A stretch of 64,000 nucleotides of DNA from Polytrichum commune (taxonomy: Eukaryota; Streptophyta; Polytrichopsida; Polytrichales; Polytrichaceae): assembly GCA_950295325.1 (NCBI GenBank), contig OX485803.1, positions 10,292,001 through 10,356,000 of the forward strand, in the 5' to 3' direction. A program made the position numbers and the translations under genes. The notes under the pieces were generated by a model that worked only from the letters and a program-made list of their open reading frames with translations, did not search any database and was not told where the DNA came from. Position 1 is the first letter of the stretch. The number at the start of each line of letters is the position of its first letter. Of this stretch, positions 24,519 to 35,440 are shown piece after piece.

Positions 24519-24524
24519 TCTCCT

Positions 24525-25090
24525 CTTCTTGCTAATTCCAAGTAGCACAAACCTCAAGATCAAGAGTTTTATAGGCCTCAACTGATCATGGAGGATAATT
24601 TCATTGAACCCGATTTTAATGGAGATTCACATGGCAATGAACAACGTGAACTCACTTCACCAATTATGGAGAAATTTGAGCAAAATGATGAAGAGGGAGA
24701 AAATGAAAGAGCAACAACATCTTAACCCGAAGTTCGCAAAAATATGAAAGATTGGAGACCTTCAAAGTGGCTCATTGAATCACTCAATTACATTGGAGCA
24801 CAAAACAACAGGTGATAGCACAATCCACTACACAAGTTGAGTATATGGCTATAGGAGAAGCTACAAAAGAGGCATTGCGGTTACAACACATTTTTTGAGA
24901 AATGGGTGTCTTTCAACCCAAATCAATGCGTATTTACTATGATAGTCAAAGTTGTATGGCTATGACAAAAAATCCGGAATTCAATGGGCATTCTGAACAC
25001 ATTGAAGTTCAATTTCATTTCATGAGAGAAAAGGTTGAAGCTCGTGAAATTGAATTCACATATAACCCACCAATGTTATGGTAGCGGACA
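24525..25090 (+). pseudogene. Connector and RNase H of copia 1; RT deleted
   Basis: An acidic connector (for example EKFEQNDEEGENERA) ends in DWRPSKWLIESLNYIGA. RNase H sequence then begins almost at once: TQVEYMAIGEATKEAL, YYDSQSCMAMTKNPEFNGHS and HFMREKVEAREI. The roughly 0.7-0.8 kb that should encode the polymerase domain between them is missing, so an internal deletion joined the connector to the RNase H end near 24785-24830. Confidence 0.88.
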
Positions 25091-25270
25091 TATTTATCAA
25101 GAGCCTACCATAACCTAAATTAGGATTTTGTTAGGAAAATCTAGGAGTATGTGGTTCAATTCCAACCGAAGCTATAAACAAGTCTTTAAAGAGAGAATGT
25201 TTAAATCGAGTGGGAGTTAGTCAACCTAGTTCCTTGGAAAAGATGATAACTTGAGAATTTTAGTGTTGAG

Positions 25271-25281
25271 CGAAGTGGGAG
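25271..25281 (+). promoter_or_regulatory. Polypurine tract of copia 1
   Basis: CGAAGTGGGAG lies immediately before the 3' LTR. Confidence 0.75.
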
Positions 25282-25528
25282 TGTTGAAATATGAAGAGAC
25301 TAAGGTAGCTCAAACTAAAAGGTCTCAAGTGACCTCAGGCATTCTAAATGAGTAAATGGAACCGTAGCATCAAGAGACTTCCATTGTACCTAATCTCATA
25401 CCAAGAAAGAGGCTCGGGGGTGAGAGGAAAATCATTGCTTTGTGACTTCTTTCTCTATTGTTCGGCGGAGAGCCTTCTCTAACTTTCTTGTCTGTCTCGA
25501 TCCTCTTCTCAATCTCTATTTCTAAACA
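25282..25528 (+). repeat. 3' LTR of copia 1
   Basis: 247 bp, starting TGTTGAAATATG and ending TCTAAACA, followed by the TSD GAGGA. It lacks about 30 bases present in the 5' LTR. Confidence 0.93.
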
Positions 25529-25533
25529 GAGGA

Positions 25534-28500
25534 CACAAGGAAGTTGTCGTTATCCAAGGCTAGTGCATCGGGCCATTAGAGAAAGGTCGTAATTACTTGT
25601 TCGCAGACTTGTGTGGTCGGTTCATTCGCAGCTAGGTGCACCTTGACAAGTAGTTTAGATCTATTGCTAAGACTCACAAAGCTCAAACAATCAATCCGCT
25701 AGCTCTACGCAACTTTCTTCGCACAAAGAGACAAAATGTGGTGCACACTTGTAAGTTTGCATCTGGTAAACCATTTATGCAGGTAATAATTAATGAAGCA
25801 GGGGACAGTTGAGCATTATTAAAGTGCAAAATGCCGTAAGAACACAATAGTACAGTTGGAAAACACGTTTAGTGAATCAAGAGAAAACATGAGTGGTAGC
25901 TGCTTAGAATCAGTTCCATCAAACTCGCTTGGAGGTCTCTTCAACGGCAACCTCCATGGCGAAGTTGCATGAAAGCAAATTGTAGATCTGAACATGGGAA
26001 GGGAGCATTCCATTGGTGCAAGCTCGCCCGGTGCACATTGTTACCTAATACTGAGCTATTTACCACCTACTCACAAATTGAGGCATAGTTGATATGGAGT
26101 TGGTATAATTTCATTTGAATGTTATATCTCTCTGTTACAGAGCAGATTGGAAGTGTGAAAGTACTGTATTAGATTTGTATAAGTAGCTACCATAATTGTT
26201 GCATCATAAGAAGCCGCACCTCTTGATTCATTAGTGTGAAGATCTTGTGAATAAAATGGGGTTGGAAAATAGAAAAGAATGTGACCCAATTAAAATGAGC
26301 ATTAAAGATTTGACACTATTTCAAAGTTCCTAATTGAGACAAATGAAGGTTTATTTTACTACCAAAACACATAGAAGGTTGGCATTAAGAATCAAAATTG
26401 TGAGCAGGGCAACTCTAGGGTGCACATGGTGGAACTAAACAACTCCTTGGAAGGGAAACAAAACACACTATGATTTTGCCAATCAAGATTGAATAGATCA
26501 TTTCAAAATTACCAAGTCACAAAGTTGGGAATTTATGGACCAGAGGTATGGGGCGCTCGTAATATATATAAGAATTTTAGACCACAATTTGAACTAACAC
26601 GCACCTTTTAATAGTGTAATTTTCTTTTTTTGCTTAATGGGTTCAAGTATAATGAAAATTAGAATTCTGCATTAAATGTGGGCAATTCCAAGTGCCAATA
26701 TCGACATCAAATGACATTAGATTCCAAGACTTTAACCCAATAATTATGTTAGAATTAGTAAATTTACTAAGAAAATGCTCTGCTTAGACTTTGAAAACAT
26801 TGAATCAAATTTTTAGCATGATATTTAATGTTCAAGGTGTGTTATGTCATCTAAATGGGACCAACATCAACACACTTAACCAATGTCAATGTTGATAATC
26901 ACCCCGTTTAATATCACTTGGATGCGATCGCAAGTTACAGATACATCAAATTGTCAATGACAATTATTTCAAAATTCAAGTAGAGCTGTATCAGTGTTTC
27001 CAAAATGTATGTCTTATACTACTAGAGTCATCTTTTTGAGTTCTTTGCAACATGACCAAATTCATTGAGAAGATATTCAGATTTATGAAAGATAAATACC
27101 CATAATAAATAAAAGTAAAGTGCTCATCATAACACCTAGGAGTTGCACCCCATGAGGCTTCAAGATTATTTTGTTCTTCATCCACAAGGTTTAATACTCC
27201 TTTGGTAAGATGACTTCATAGAAGTGCAAACTCAAGCTAGTTCTAACCTTGAAGATTCTAAGCTAGTTCGTGAACCTTCCAACCAAGTTATCATAGTCTT
27301 CTACCAATTTCATGAACCTTCTAAATTAGTTCATGATTCTTCTAAACTGACTTGACATGTGGCAGATCTCAATTTCATGATAGTGGACTTCTACCTCTAG
27401 CAACTTCATGAATCTTCCAAACCAATTTCATAAATCTTTTTGCACTTTGTGGTTTTCATATTCTCAACTTCTCAACTTTCCGCCTCCTCGTTTTGCATTC
27501 TTTGCCTTCTTGTTGTTCTGTGTTTATTTGGAAGCCTCTAGTCTTGATGTCAATTTTTCTTTGGTCTTTCATTACAATACCTCAAAGTCGGAAGCAAGCA
27601 GTGCCCGTTCTGCTTTGGTCTTTGATTATTGTACATCGAAGCAAGCAACACAAACCCAATGTAGTTGAAGTGCTCAATCATGTGGATTTGAGAGTGTAGT
27701 GTGGTTGTGGATTTGATTGTGGGAAGAGTGTTGGTCTCAGTGAAAAAAGCACAAAACGCGTTTGGAGTGCAATGTCTAGTTTTGCGGTTGGATAAGAGAG
27801 GTTAATCAAAATTTTGGTAGAACTAGTCGTGGGGAACGATTAAGAAAATCTTATACATGATATACCTACTTTGTGAAATAAAGTTATGTAATTCATGAAA
27901 TTGATTTTGTGAAGTTGTGAATATAGGTATCAAATCATGAAATTGTCCACAACATGTAGAGAAGGTGGTTGAAAGTTCAAGTTAAATTGGTGGTCTATAC
28001 AGTGAACTTGGATCATGATTCCAATGAAATTGGTAGAACCTAAATATTGCTAAGTTGGTCCCTAAAATCACGAAATTGACTTTGGACTTCTGTAATAAAG
28101 CAAGGACATGACAAAGGCTTCAATATCTGCATGTATGTGAGCCCCATGGTGGCCTTGTATGTGATTGCAGTTGAGTTTCTTAGGCCTGCTCGCTTAAGAG
28201 AATTCTAGTGCAACTCGAGTTGGTCAAAGTAGAAATGCGGCTTGAAGTGTTTTGTGATTGATTTAAAGCCCTGGGAAAGTTAGATTGTTGCTGCAGAACT
28301 GGATTCTAGGGCACACGAGCAACAGATGAATGGTTGTCAAATTGTCCAGTCACCTGAAACCACCTAATGGAAAGGTGAAGATAGAGCAATTTTCAGATGC
28401 CAGTGGTTCTTCGTGTGCAATTGCAATGCCATTTTCAGGTCCGTACTGGCTTGGAACCGCAGGCGAGTCATCACCAACTCTGAATATAGCATGACCAGAT

Positions 28501-28600
28501 ACATAATTAGCTACACACTATTAGAAGAGACTGAGGGAGTACTGTGCAGCAACAAGTAATGTTGCTTCCAGTACTGTACTAATACAAATAATGTAAAGCG
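25534..28600. other. No gene seen; host repeat DNA
   Basis: The first 200 bases continue unit A past the copia insertion, with one copy of the TTCGCAGCTAGGTGCAC motif at about 25627. Around 27240-27430 and 27880-28090 there are degenerate short repeats of TTCATGAACCTTCTAA and ATGAAATTG type. I recognise no coding domain. Confidence 0.5.
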
Positions 28601-28974
28601 GTGAAGGGAAGAATCTTATCCTCATTAGCTGAGCTTATGGCTCAGGTTATACTGAACGGTTATGCATTTAACTCCTGTTTCCATTCGGAAAGGAATAGAA
28701 GTGAACTTCAAAGAATAGTTTCAGTCAAAACTATTAAGTTGCACAAAAGCAGTTCCAAAAGTGGTTCTCAGAATGTACTTGAACAGCACCATTGCTTTTT
28801 GAAAAATCTTTCTATGTGCAGGGTACTACCTTCCCTTAAAAGCATCAACCCTCTCAATGAGAATTCCTTAATGGCCTACCGATTTTTCCAGGTGGACACC
28901 CCGCACACTGGAGGAAATTAGCGCTTAATCACATTTCCAGAAACGACAATATCGATCCATTCATCTTTGAATAT

Positions 28975-29171
28975 AGGATCTGATTTTGTTGAGCTCTTTA
29001 CAGAATGTAGGCATGTAAGTACCTGTCACACTGCACTCTGTCTACATTAATGTCTTCATGGTCAATTTGCGAATAGGATCTGACTTGTTGAGCTCCTTGC
29101 AGAATGCAGGCATGTAAGTAGCTGTCACACTGCACTCTGTCAACATTAATCTCTTCATAGTCAATTTGCGA
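28975..29171 (+). repeat. Two-copy tandem repeat of about 96 bp
   Basis: GGATCTGA(TTT)TGTTGAGCTC through GGTCAATTTGCGAA occurs twice in succession with about 90% identity. Copy A has a single related stretch near 8320. Confidence 0.85.
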
Positions 29172-29199
29172 AGCCAGAGTGATCATCGTTCATGATCAT

Positions 29200-30954
29200 A
29201 GGTGGACGTTAACCTCCCCCCTATGAGCTTGTGGGGGAAGGAGTCTCTTGCAATGAACGAGGGAGAACCAACTGTTAGTTACAAATGAGCCAGTTGAGTT
29301 TGAGAAATAATCAGTTGAAGTTGAACATAACATTAGTGAGTTGATTAGTTTTGTTTGGGGTTTAGTAGTAGATTTAAGAATAAAGACTCTAGCTGTCAAA
29401 ACCCCACTGCTTCAAATTGACTCTGAAGTTAGGCCAGGTGAGCATAGCTCATCAATTGAGTAATGTTATAAAGACTTCAATAAAAGTACCAATCATTTAA
29501 GAAGCTTCTATAGAATATGTCTCAAATTGGTAAAGAAAAACCAAAAGTTCACAACATGCAACCGGTTGGACTTGGAAACACTAGGATTTTGACCAAGTTG
29601 TGCCCCAAAATCTCTGTGGACACTATTCTGTTGTTAGGATAAGGGTCGGGGCATGTACCCGCAACCAACGGGCAACCCCAAACAAAATTTTCTTTGCCTT
29701 TCAAGGGTCTTGTTCATGAAATCCATATTGAGTGCATCTCATCTTCAAGGTTTAAAATCCAATATGCATGTTCATTTTGACTTAGTAAGTACACAATTAG
29801 CTAGTTATTATTTTTGGAAATGAAACAATCACTAAAGCATGTAATCAATTTGGAAGTGAAAAGTACATTAAAATCTTCATTAGCATTGAAATGAAATGAA
29901 ATTGATTTTTAAAGTTTGGGAAGTTGAAAAGGCTAATGGAATTGAGGGTACATCAAGATGGTTTCAAACCATTTAATTCTCTAGAGTGGCAAAGTACAGT
30001 AGCCTCCGTGAGATAGAGGTTAATGTTAACTTGTTGGTATGATTGAAAGAAAGGCTTGAGGCTTCTTGGAACTACGTTCTCAAATAGTGATGAAAACTTA
30101 TCTCTAATGGGGTTGTATAGGGGATATTCCTACACAAAATGTGCCTCATTTTCAAGTACACTATAAGAGCAAAAGTGGCATAGTCTAGTATCTCTAGAAA
30201 TAGGGATTATCGTCCATCGTCAAGTTTCAATGGCAAGTCTACAATTCGAGGTGTGGTAGGCATCAATGATCTTGGGTTGTGGTGGAGTCAATAGTTGATT
30301 CAGGTAAAATTCACACGTATTTAAGAAAATCCTAGGTGATCATGACTTTTTTGTGACTACATTTTGAAAGGCCCAACTCTGTCATCCTAAGATCAGACTT
30401 ACAATCGTTTTCTTATTTTAGCCTATTCATTTTCATGATATATTTAATATAAATGCTTTTTTCCTTCACAAGACATTTCCTAAAACATCATAAAAATGAA
30501 TAACCTAAAATTAGATCATATTCTAAGTTTGATCCTAGAATGACAAATGATAAAGTCCCTTTCAAATGGTAAGTTGCACAAACGTATCGCCTCATTGCTT
30601 ATGAAGACTCTTTTTGTATTTCTTACTTCCAAATTGATTACATGCTTCATTGACAGTTTCATTTCAAAGAATAAAAACCCAGTTAATTACATATTTAGTA
30701 AGCAAAAATGATCATATATATTCGATTTTGGACCTCGAAGATGAGGCGGCCTAAATATGGGTTTTATGAACAAGGTGACCTTCAAGAATGCAAGGACAAC
30801 ATTTTTTATGAGTCGGGTGAAGCAGACAACATTTTTTGGTCGGGTCCAGAAAGCTTGTTTGAGATGCTCAAGGGTTGCAGGCCACAGGCCCTAAGCCCTT
30901 ATCCTTACAGGAGTCCCCTCCCCAAAAAACTCATAGGGGGAGGTTGCCATCCAC
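29200..30954. mobile_element. Mutator-like foldback element 1
   Basis: A 1,755-bp element with long inverted arms. The left end GGTGGACGTTAACCTCCCC and the right end (read inward on the other strand) GTGGATGGCAACCTCCCC match, and similarity continues for about 250 bases into each arm. It is flanked by a 9-bp TSD with two mismatches (CATGATCAT at 29191-29199, CATGATTGT at 30955-30963). Copy A shows the uninterrupted site at 8405-8413. The left arm is itself interrupted by a hAT-like copy (about 29257-29630). It has no transposase, so it is non-autonomous. Long inverted ends plus 9-bp duplications point to the Mutator superfamily. Confidence 0.85.
29257..29630 (-). mobile_element. hAT-like element copy, nested in foldback 1
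   Basis: Shares the start CGAGGGAGAACC and the conserved blocks TTACAAATGAGCCAGTTGAG, AAGAAAAACCAAAAG and CACTAGGATTTTGACC with the copies at 31969, 41273 and 53686. It is about 150 bp longer than those, with extra internal sequence. Its own TSD is unclear, but the interrupted foldback arm resumes on the far side (GGATAAGGG). Confidence 0.75.
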
Positions 30955-31293
30955 CATGATTGTGGTGCAATCTGGTTTTTAGTTCCTTGAATTCTTATTG
31001 ACACACACAAAAATACCAAATGATTGAATATCATCAGCTCTTGGCGGTACTTCTCATTTAGTAGGTCCTCTAGATTAGGCACTCCATAGCCGGTGCTTGT
31101 ATGTTCCGAAGCATGGAGCATGCATTCTACTCCAACATATATTTTATCTTTGAATAATATTTTGATGACGTGGTGCTCACAACAGGATGACATCATGAAC
31201 AATGAGCGCAAAACAGGTGGATCATTTGGGATGCTTGGGAGACATTAAAGTATATCACCCGAAAGTCACTCTAGCCGAATGTATGTAGCACTA

Positions 31294-31659
31294 CACTAAA
31301 TATTGTATTTAAGTGTCACACAGTATTTTATGTCACTAATGGAGACGGTTCTAACAACGCTTCTTATGAATAAGTCTACAAGTATTGTACTCCCAACTTA
31401 CATTTATGTAATGAAGTACTTACAAATCTTGCTATGTTCTGTACCCTAACATTCCTGGAATAAAATACTTTCATAGATGATTGAAATTTAGTAACTGATA
31501 GTCACTGCAACGTTATAAGTCTACAATGACCAAAATTATTTACAGACAATGATAAATCATGTTCAGTACACATGTAGTGTAGGTGACACTACATGGACAA
31601 TCTACTATTAGGATTGAGCAAGACAAATAGGATTGGCGAAAATAATACATTGGCGAGTG
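31294..31659. mobile_element. TA-MITE (CACTAAAT family) in unit B
   Basis: The left end CACTAAATATTGTATTTA is preceded by TA, and the internal sequence matches 43025-43395 throughout. The right end is degenerate (GGCGAGTG). Unit A has the uninterrupted sequence with a single TA at 9954-9955 (GAGCTACCGAC), supporting insertion at TA. Length 366 bp; no coding capacity. Confidence 0.82.
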
Positions 31660-31968
31660 TTATACCGACAGTTTCCCTTACAGACTGCAGGAAAATGTGT
31701 CGGATTCCTCAAACCTCCACAGGACTCAGATGGTGAGCTACTTATCACCTGTTTCGAGAGCTCACACTCATAGCCACTTGGAAATGAGCCATGATTCTTG
31801 CGGTCATGTACCTGATTCCTAATCATTCTACCGACGATCCTACAGAGAGCACGTATTCTGCTCTAGAGCCCTTTATGACTGGGCTGCACGCCTGGTGACC
31901 ACTGACAAGCTCGTCTTTGCAAAGTCTCTTGCTAGAGTGACACAATCCTCTTCGGAGTCCATTAGGAA

Positions 31969-32355
31969 CGAGGAACAGGGAGAACCCACTGCTACATTGT
32001 TTTGTCTGTAATGTGGGCCACACTAATTCTCAATAACCCACACTATTTTATTACTATACTTTGAAGTGGTCCACTATAGTTTTCAGTGTGAAGGGCCGCA
32101 CTAAATTCCAACCCACATGAATTTCCTGCCCACACGAGGTAGACAAAACAATGTAGTTACAAATGAACCGATTGAGTTATAGAAATAACTAATTGATGTT
32201 CAAGATTTCAAGAAAATCATTGATTGTCTTAGAGAAATCTATGGACTACACCTCAACTTAGTTAAGAAAAACCAAAAGGTCACAATATGTAACCAATTGG
32301 ACTCGGAATCACTAGGATTTTGACCGGTTATGCCCAAAAATCTCCCCGCACACTG
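31969..32355 (-). mobile_element. hAT-like element with perfect 8-bp TSD
   Basis: Flanked by ATTAGGAA (31961-31968) and ATTAGGAA (32356-32363). Removing the nested 159-bp element plus one TA leaves 226 bp, essentially the length of the copy at 41273-41499. The end reads CAGTGTGCGGGGAG on the minus strand, and the 8-bp TSD with a CAGTG end fits hAT. Copy A has an uninterrupted related site near 10221 (CTTAGGAG). Confidence 0.85.
31995..32153. mobile_element. 159-bp TA element (CATTGTTTTGTCT ends)
   Basis: Ends CATTGTTTTGTCT and AGACAAAACAATG are perfect 13-base inverted repeats, flanked by TA (31993-31994 and 32154-32155). It sits inside the hAT-like element at a position where the sister copy at 29272 reads TGTTAGTTAC without interruption. 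The interior has GTGGGCCACACTAATT and a related inverted block. A Tc1/mariner-type MITE is the best fit. Confidence 0.9.
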
Positions 32356-33054
32356 ATTAGGAAGTTGATTAGAGGAGACCTAATTGGCTTACCTGACTGT
32401 CGTGTGTATGTTTGACAAATCTCAATTGACGTTCAATCTCAAATCCAAAGTGTCAATGACGTTTTCAAAACAAAAAGTTGCATTTCAATTTACATCTGTA
32501 TTTTATTCTAAAATGTCGCCTCAATTTCTAATTTCAATTTCTAATTTCTAAGCATGTGTCATTTCAATTTCTAACATGTCAATTGACGTGTGATTTTTTT
32601 TTCCACAAGTCACACTACATGTCAAACTCTACATTATACATGTCAATTGACATGCATGATTTTTTTTTGTTTTTTTTCCCTCAAGATTAGGCGTGTCAAA
32701 TGTCAAAAACTTGCAAAAGTTTTGTCAGAAATTCACGCAGTACCTGAGTGCCTATAGCCTGCTTGAGAAGCCTTCACAGGTGGCATCATGCCTCAGTTTA
32801 CGGTGCTTCTAAAACACTTTCGGAATCCTGAAAAGGTTAAGATCCAAAAATTGATCAAAAATGGAACCACATCCTAATCCACAAGAGCTTCGAATACTGG
32901 TTTCTTTTTTTATTTTTTATTTTTTATTTTATTATTATTTAAAAATCCGAGCCTTTTTCTTAAATCATTGGAAATGGCACATGGTGCAATGATCTGCCTG
33001 CAAGCAAGTCGACCAAGATGCTGTTACACCTCCATGGCAAACCCCCCATTATTG

Positions 33055-33838
33055 GGGAACGTCAAACCTCCCCTACAAGCTTTTAGGGCAGGTGAATAGG
33101 GTCCAGGGCAGCCCCTCAGAAGAAAAAAGAAATTCGAGATTTTTTGAACCCGGTCGAAAACTGTTGTCTGTCCCATCTAACTTAGGAAAAGGCATTGCCC
33201 TTGCATTCTTGAAGGTCGCTTGTCCAGAACTCCCATATTGAGTGCGCTCCACCTTCAAAGTCCAAAATCCAACATATATGTGCACTTCACTAGGTAAATA
33301 AGCAATTGACTAGGATTTCATTCCCAAAGTGAAATCATCAATCAAGCATGTAATCAATTTCAAAGTCAAAAACATTACAAAATTCTCATTAGCATTGAAG
33401 TTATAATTTTTGTGACTTACCAATTGAAGAGGTCTTTGTCATTCTAAAATGAAACTTAAATTAATGTGTTGATTTTAGAATGTACATTTAGAATAGTTTG
33501 TGTAAGGCCTTCTACAATCACAAATTATTCATTCACATTCAAACTGATTAAGCATGATTTAATGTTAACACTTATTGTCGGCTTCATTGTAGGAATGAAA
33601 TCTCAATCTATTGCTTACTTACCCAGTGAAAGTGCGCATATATATATATATTGAATTTTGGACCTTGAAGTGCATTCAATATGGGATTTGTGAAGAAGCG
33701 GCCTTCAAGAATGCAAGGGCGATGTTTTTCCAAAGTCAGGCGAGACGGGCAGCAGTTTTTGGTCGGGTTCAGACAATCTCAAAGTTTTTTTTTCTGGGGC
33801 TGCTCTAAATGCTCATAAGGGGAGAGTTAACGTGGCCC
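33055..33838. mobile_element. Mutator-like foldback element 2, 9-bp TSD
   Basis: A 784-bp element, almost entirely inverted repeat: the arms 33055-33400 and 33560-33838 pair, with a short unpaired middle. The perfect 9-bp TSD CCATTATTG lies at 33046-33054 and 33839-33847. The ends GGGAACGTCAAACC and GGGCCACGTTAAC are related to those of foldback 1, and both share a block with CTTGCATTCTTGAAGG and TTGGACC(T)TGAAG, so they are one family. Unit A has the empty site at 12756-12764 (CCACTAGTG). No protein is encoded. Confidence 0.93.
33610..33654. repeat. Short (AT)n inside foldback 2
   Basis: CATATATATATATATTG at about 33638-33654 in the right arm. The left arm has the matching CATATATG only, so the tract expanded after the arms formed. 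Confidence 0.7.
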
Positions 33839-34382
33839 CCATTATTGGCCCGCCGGCTGACACATATTCTACCGACGATTCCTGCGGCAAGGTCGACAAT
33901 CAAGGGAAATGTACGAGACAAGCAGAGCTCGTGGTCGAATCTATAGTGTCGTCAGTTTTCAAGCCCTGGGCTTTGAAGACATCTATGTTCAGGGTTAATT
34001 GTCAGTCTTATAAGAATGCGGGGATGGCAGTTAAAGTAAATCACTTCCACTTGTTGCTGTTGGGTCAGTTCTCGCAGTCAGATTCGCACCGAGATAGATC
34101 GTCTCCTCCTCCCACTCATGTCCAGGATTTGACTTCGTGCGACTGACGGCGAGAATTGACCCAACGCCAACCGAACTCAAACCTGGGACTAACTGCAGAG
34201 AAGGCACCTGAGACCGTGTTAGAAGGCACATTCCTTCGGACAACCTCCGTCAGATTTAGCATGACATCTATGTTCAGGCTTGTTTCCAGTCCTATGAGAA
34301 TGTGGAGATAGCAGTTAAGGGGATTCACTTCCACTTCTTGTCGTTCGGTCAGTTCTCGCAGCTAGTTCCACACTACACATGA

Positions 34383-35440
34383 GATCAAGAGAAGAGCGCA
34401 CGTGTCATACCCCTGTATGTAGACAGTCTTGCTGATATTGGACCAGTTTGCAAATGAGTCAAGGATGAAGTGATGCTACATAGAACACGTTATATATAGC
34501 CTCTGGTAGCAGCTGCACATATCACATGGAAAACGGTGGTACAGAAGTCAAGTCAATTTCATATCTGATTCACATGAACGCACATCACCTGCTCCTTGAA
34601 GGAGCAGGTGAGGTGCGTTCATATGGATTAGACACGATCTTGAATTGAGGGACCAGGAACCAGATCGCGATGGGTAACATACAAATTCAGTACTTGTATC
34701 GCAGTCGGATCATTTACAGGTTGTTTAGATGATATCCTTGAAGAGGACTTTCTAATTAGCCATTAGTGTAAGAGCTTCAGTGCTGATGATCTGTTAAGTC
34801 TGATCGAATTTTCCTAGGTTGTTAAATCTATTGCTTGTACCAGTTGTTGTGCACGTAGACTGCAATTGTAGGATCTGTCCTCGAGATCTAGCCGGAGGCT
34901 CGCATGGTCAGACCCGAGTCCAAGGCATGAGATCAGACAACAGTACACCTGGAAATTTAGCACAACGAGAATTATGAGCTCTGTGCATTTGCTACACGTG
35001 ATTTGAGACAAAAGCTGTAGCCATTGAGTATATCGTCTTGAACACTGTTGCTTACACGCCATTGAGTATATCGTCGGTATGATTTGTTGGAATTGCAACT
35101 TTACTTAACTAAATGATACGTCACCGTGGACTGCTGATGTGAAAAACTGCAATGCCTTACGTAGACTCAACATGATTAAGAATGACGTACTGCCCAATGA
35201 TTTGGCACCTCGAATTTAAAGAAATAGAGCATGCGTGGGAGAATGAAGCGATAGGTTGTTATGCTATTTTTACTCTAGGGTATTGGTAGGAGATCGGTAT
35301 CAACACTCCGAACTCCTTTATAAGGAATAACTATCAATATCTCACAATCTTTGACCAAAGAGAATTTAATTTCAACTATTTCTACTTGTGTATTGTAAGA
35401 TATTAGTTTTATCATTTAGACGCGCAGTTTTATGGAGCTC
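34383..35440 (+). repeat. Segment y of B (matches 4257-5430)
   Basis: About 1.06 kb with high similarity to the A segment but displaced in order. It contains a duplicated GCCATTGAGTATATCGTC around 35017-35070. Confidence 0.85.
34565..34631. other. Loopless 33-nt-arm hairpin
   Basis: CTGATTCACATGAACGCAC... and its inverted copy meet at CTCCTTGAAGGAG, with four mismatches over 33 pairs. This is the B counterpart of the 4440 hairpin, where the inner part of the left arm has diverged. Confidence 0.88.

Larger units (their letters stand above)
16040..25528 (+). mobile_element. Ty1/copia retrotransposon 1 (degenerate)
   Basis: A plus-strand LTR retrotransposon bounded by LTRs starting TGTTG and ending AACA, flanked by a perfect 5-bp TSD GAGGA (16035-16039 and 25529-25533). 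It carries a primer-binding-site match after the 5' LTR, a purine tract before the 3' LTR, and gag, protease, integrase and RNase H remnants in copia order. Without the 4,691-bp nested element it would be about 4.8 kb, a normal copia size. It cannot be autonomous: most domains contain stops, gag carries a frameshifting tandem duplication, and the reverse transcriptase is essentially absent. The two LTRs differ at many positions, including a roughly 30-base indel, so the insertion is old. Confidence 0.95.
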
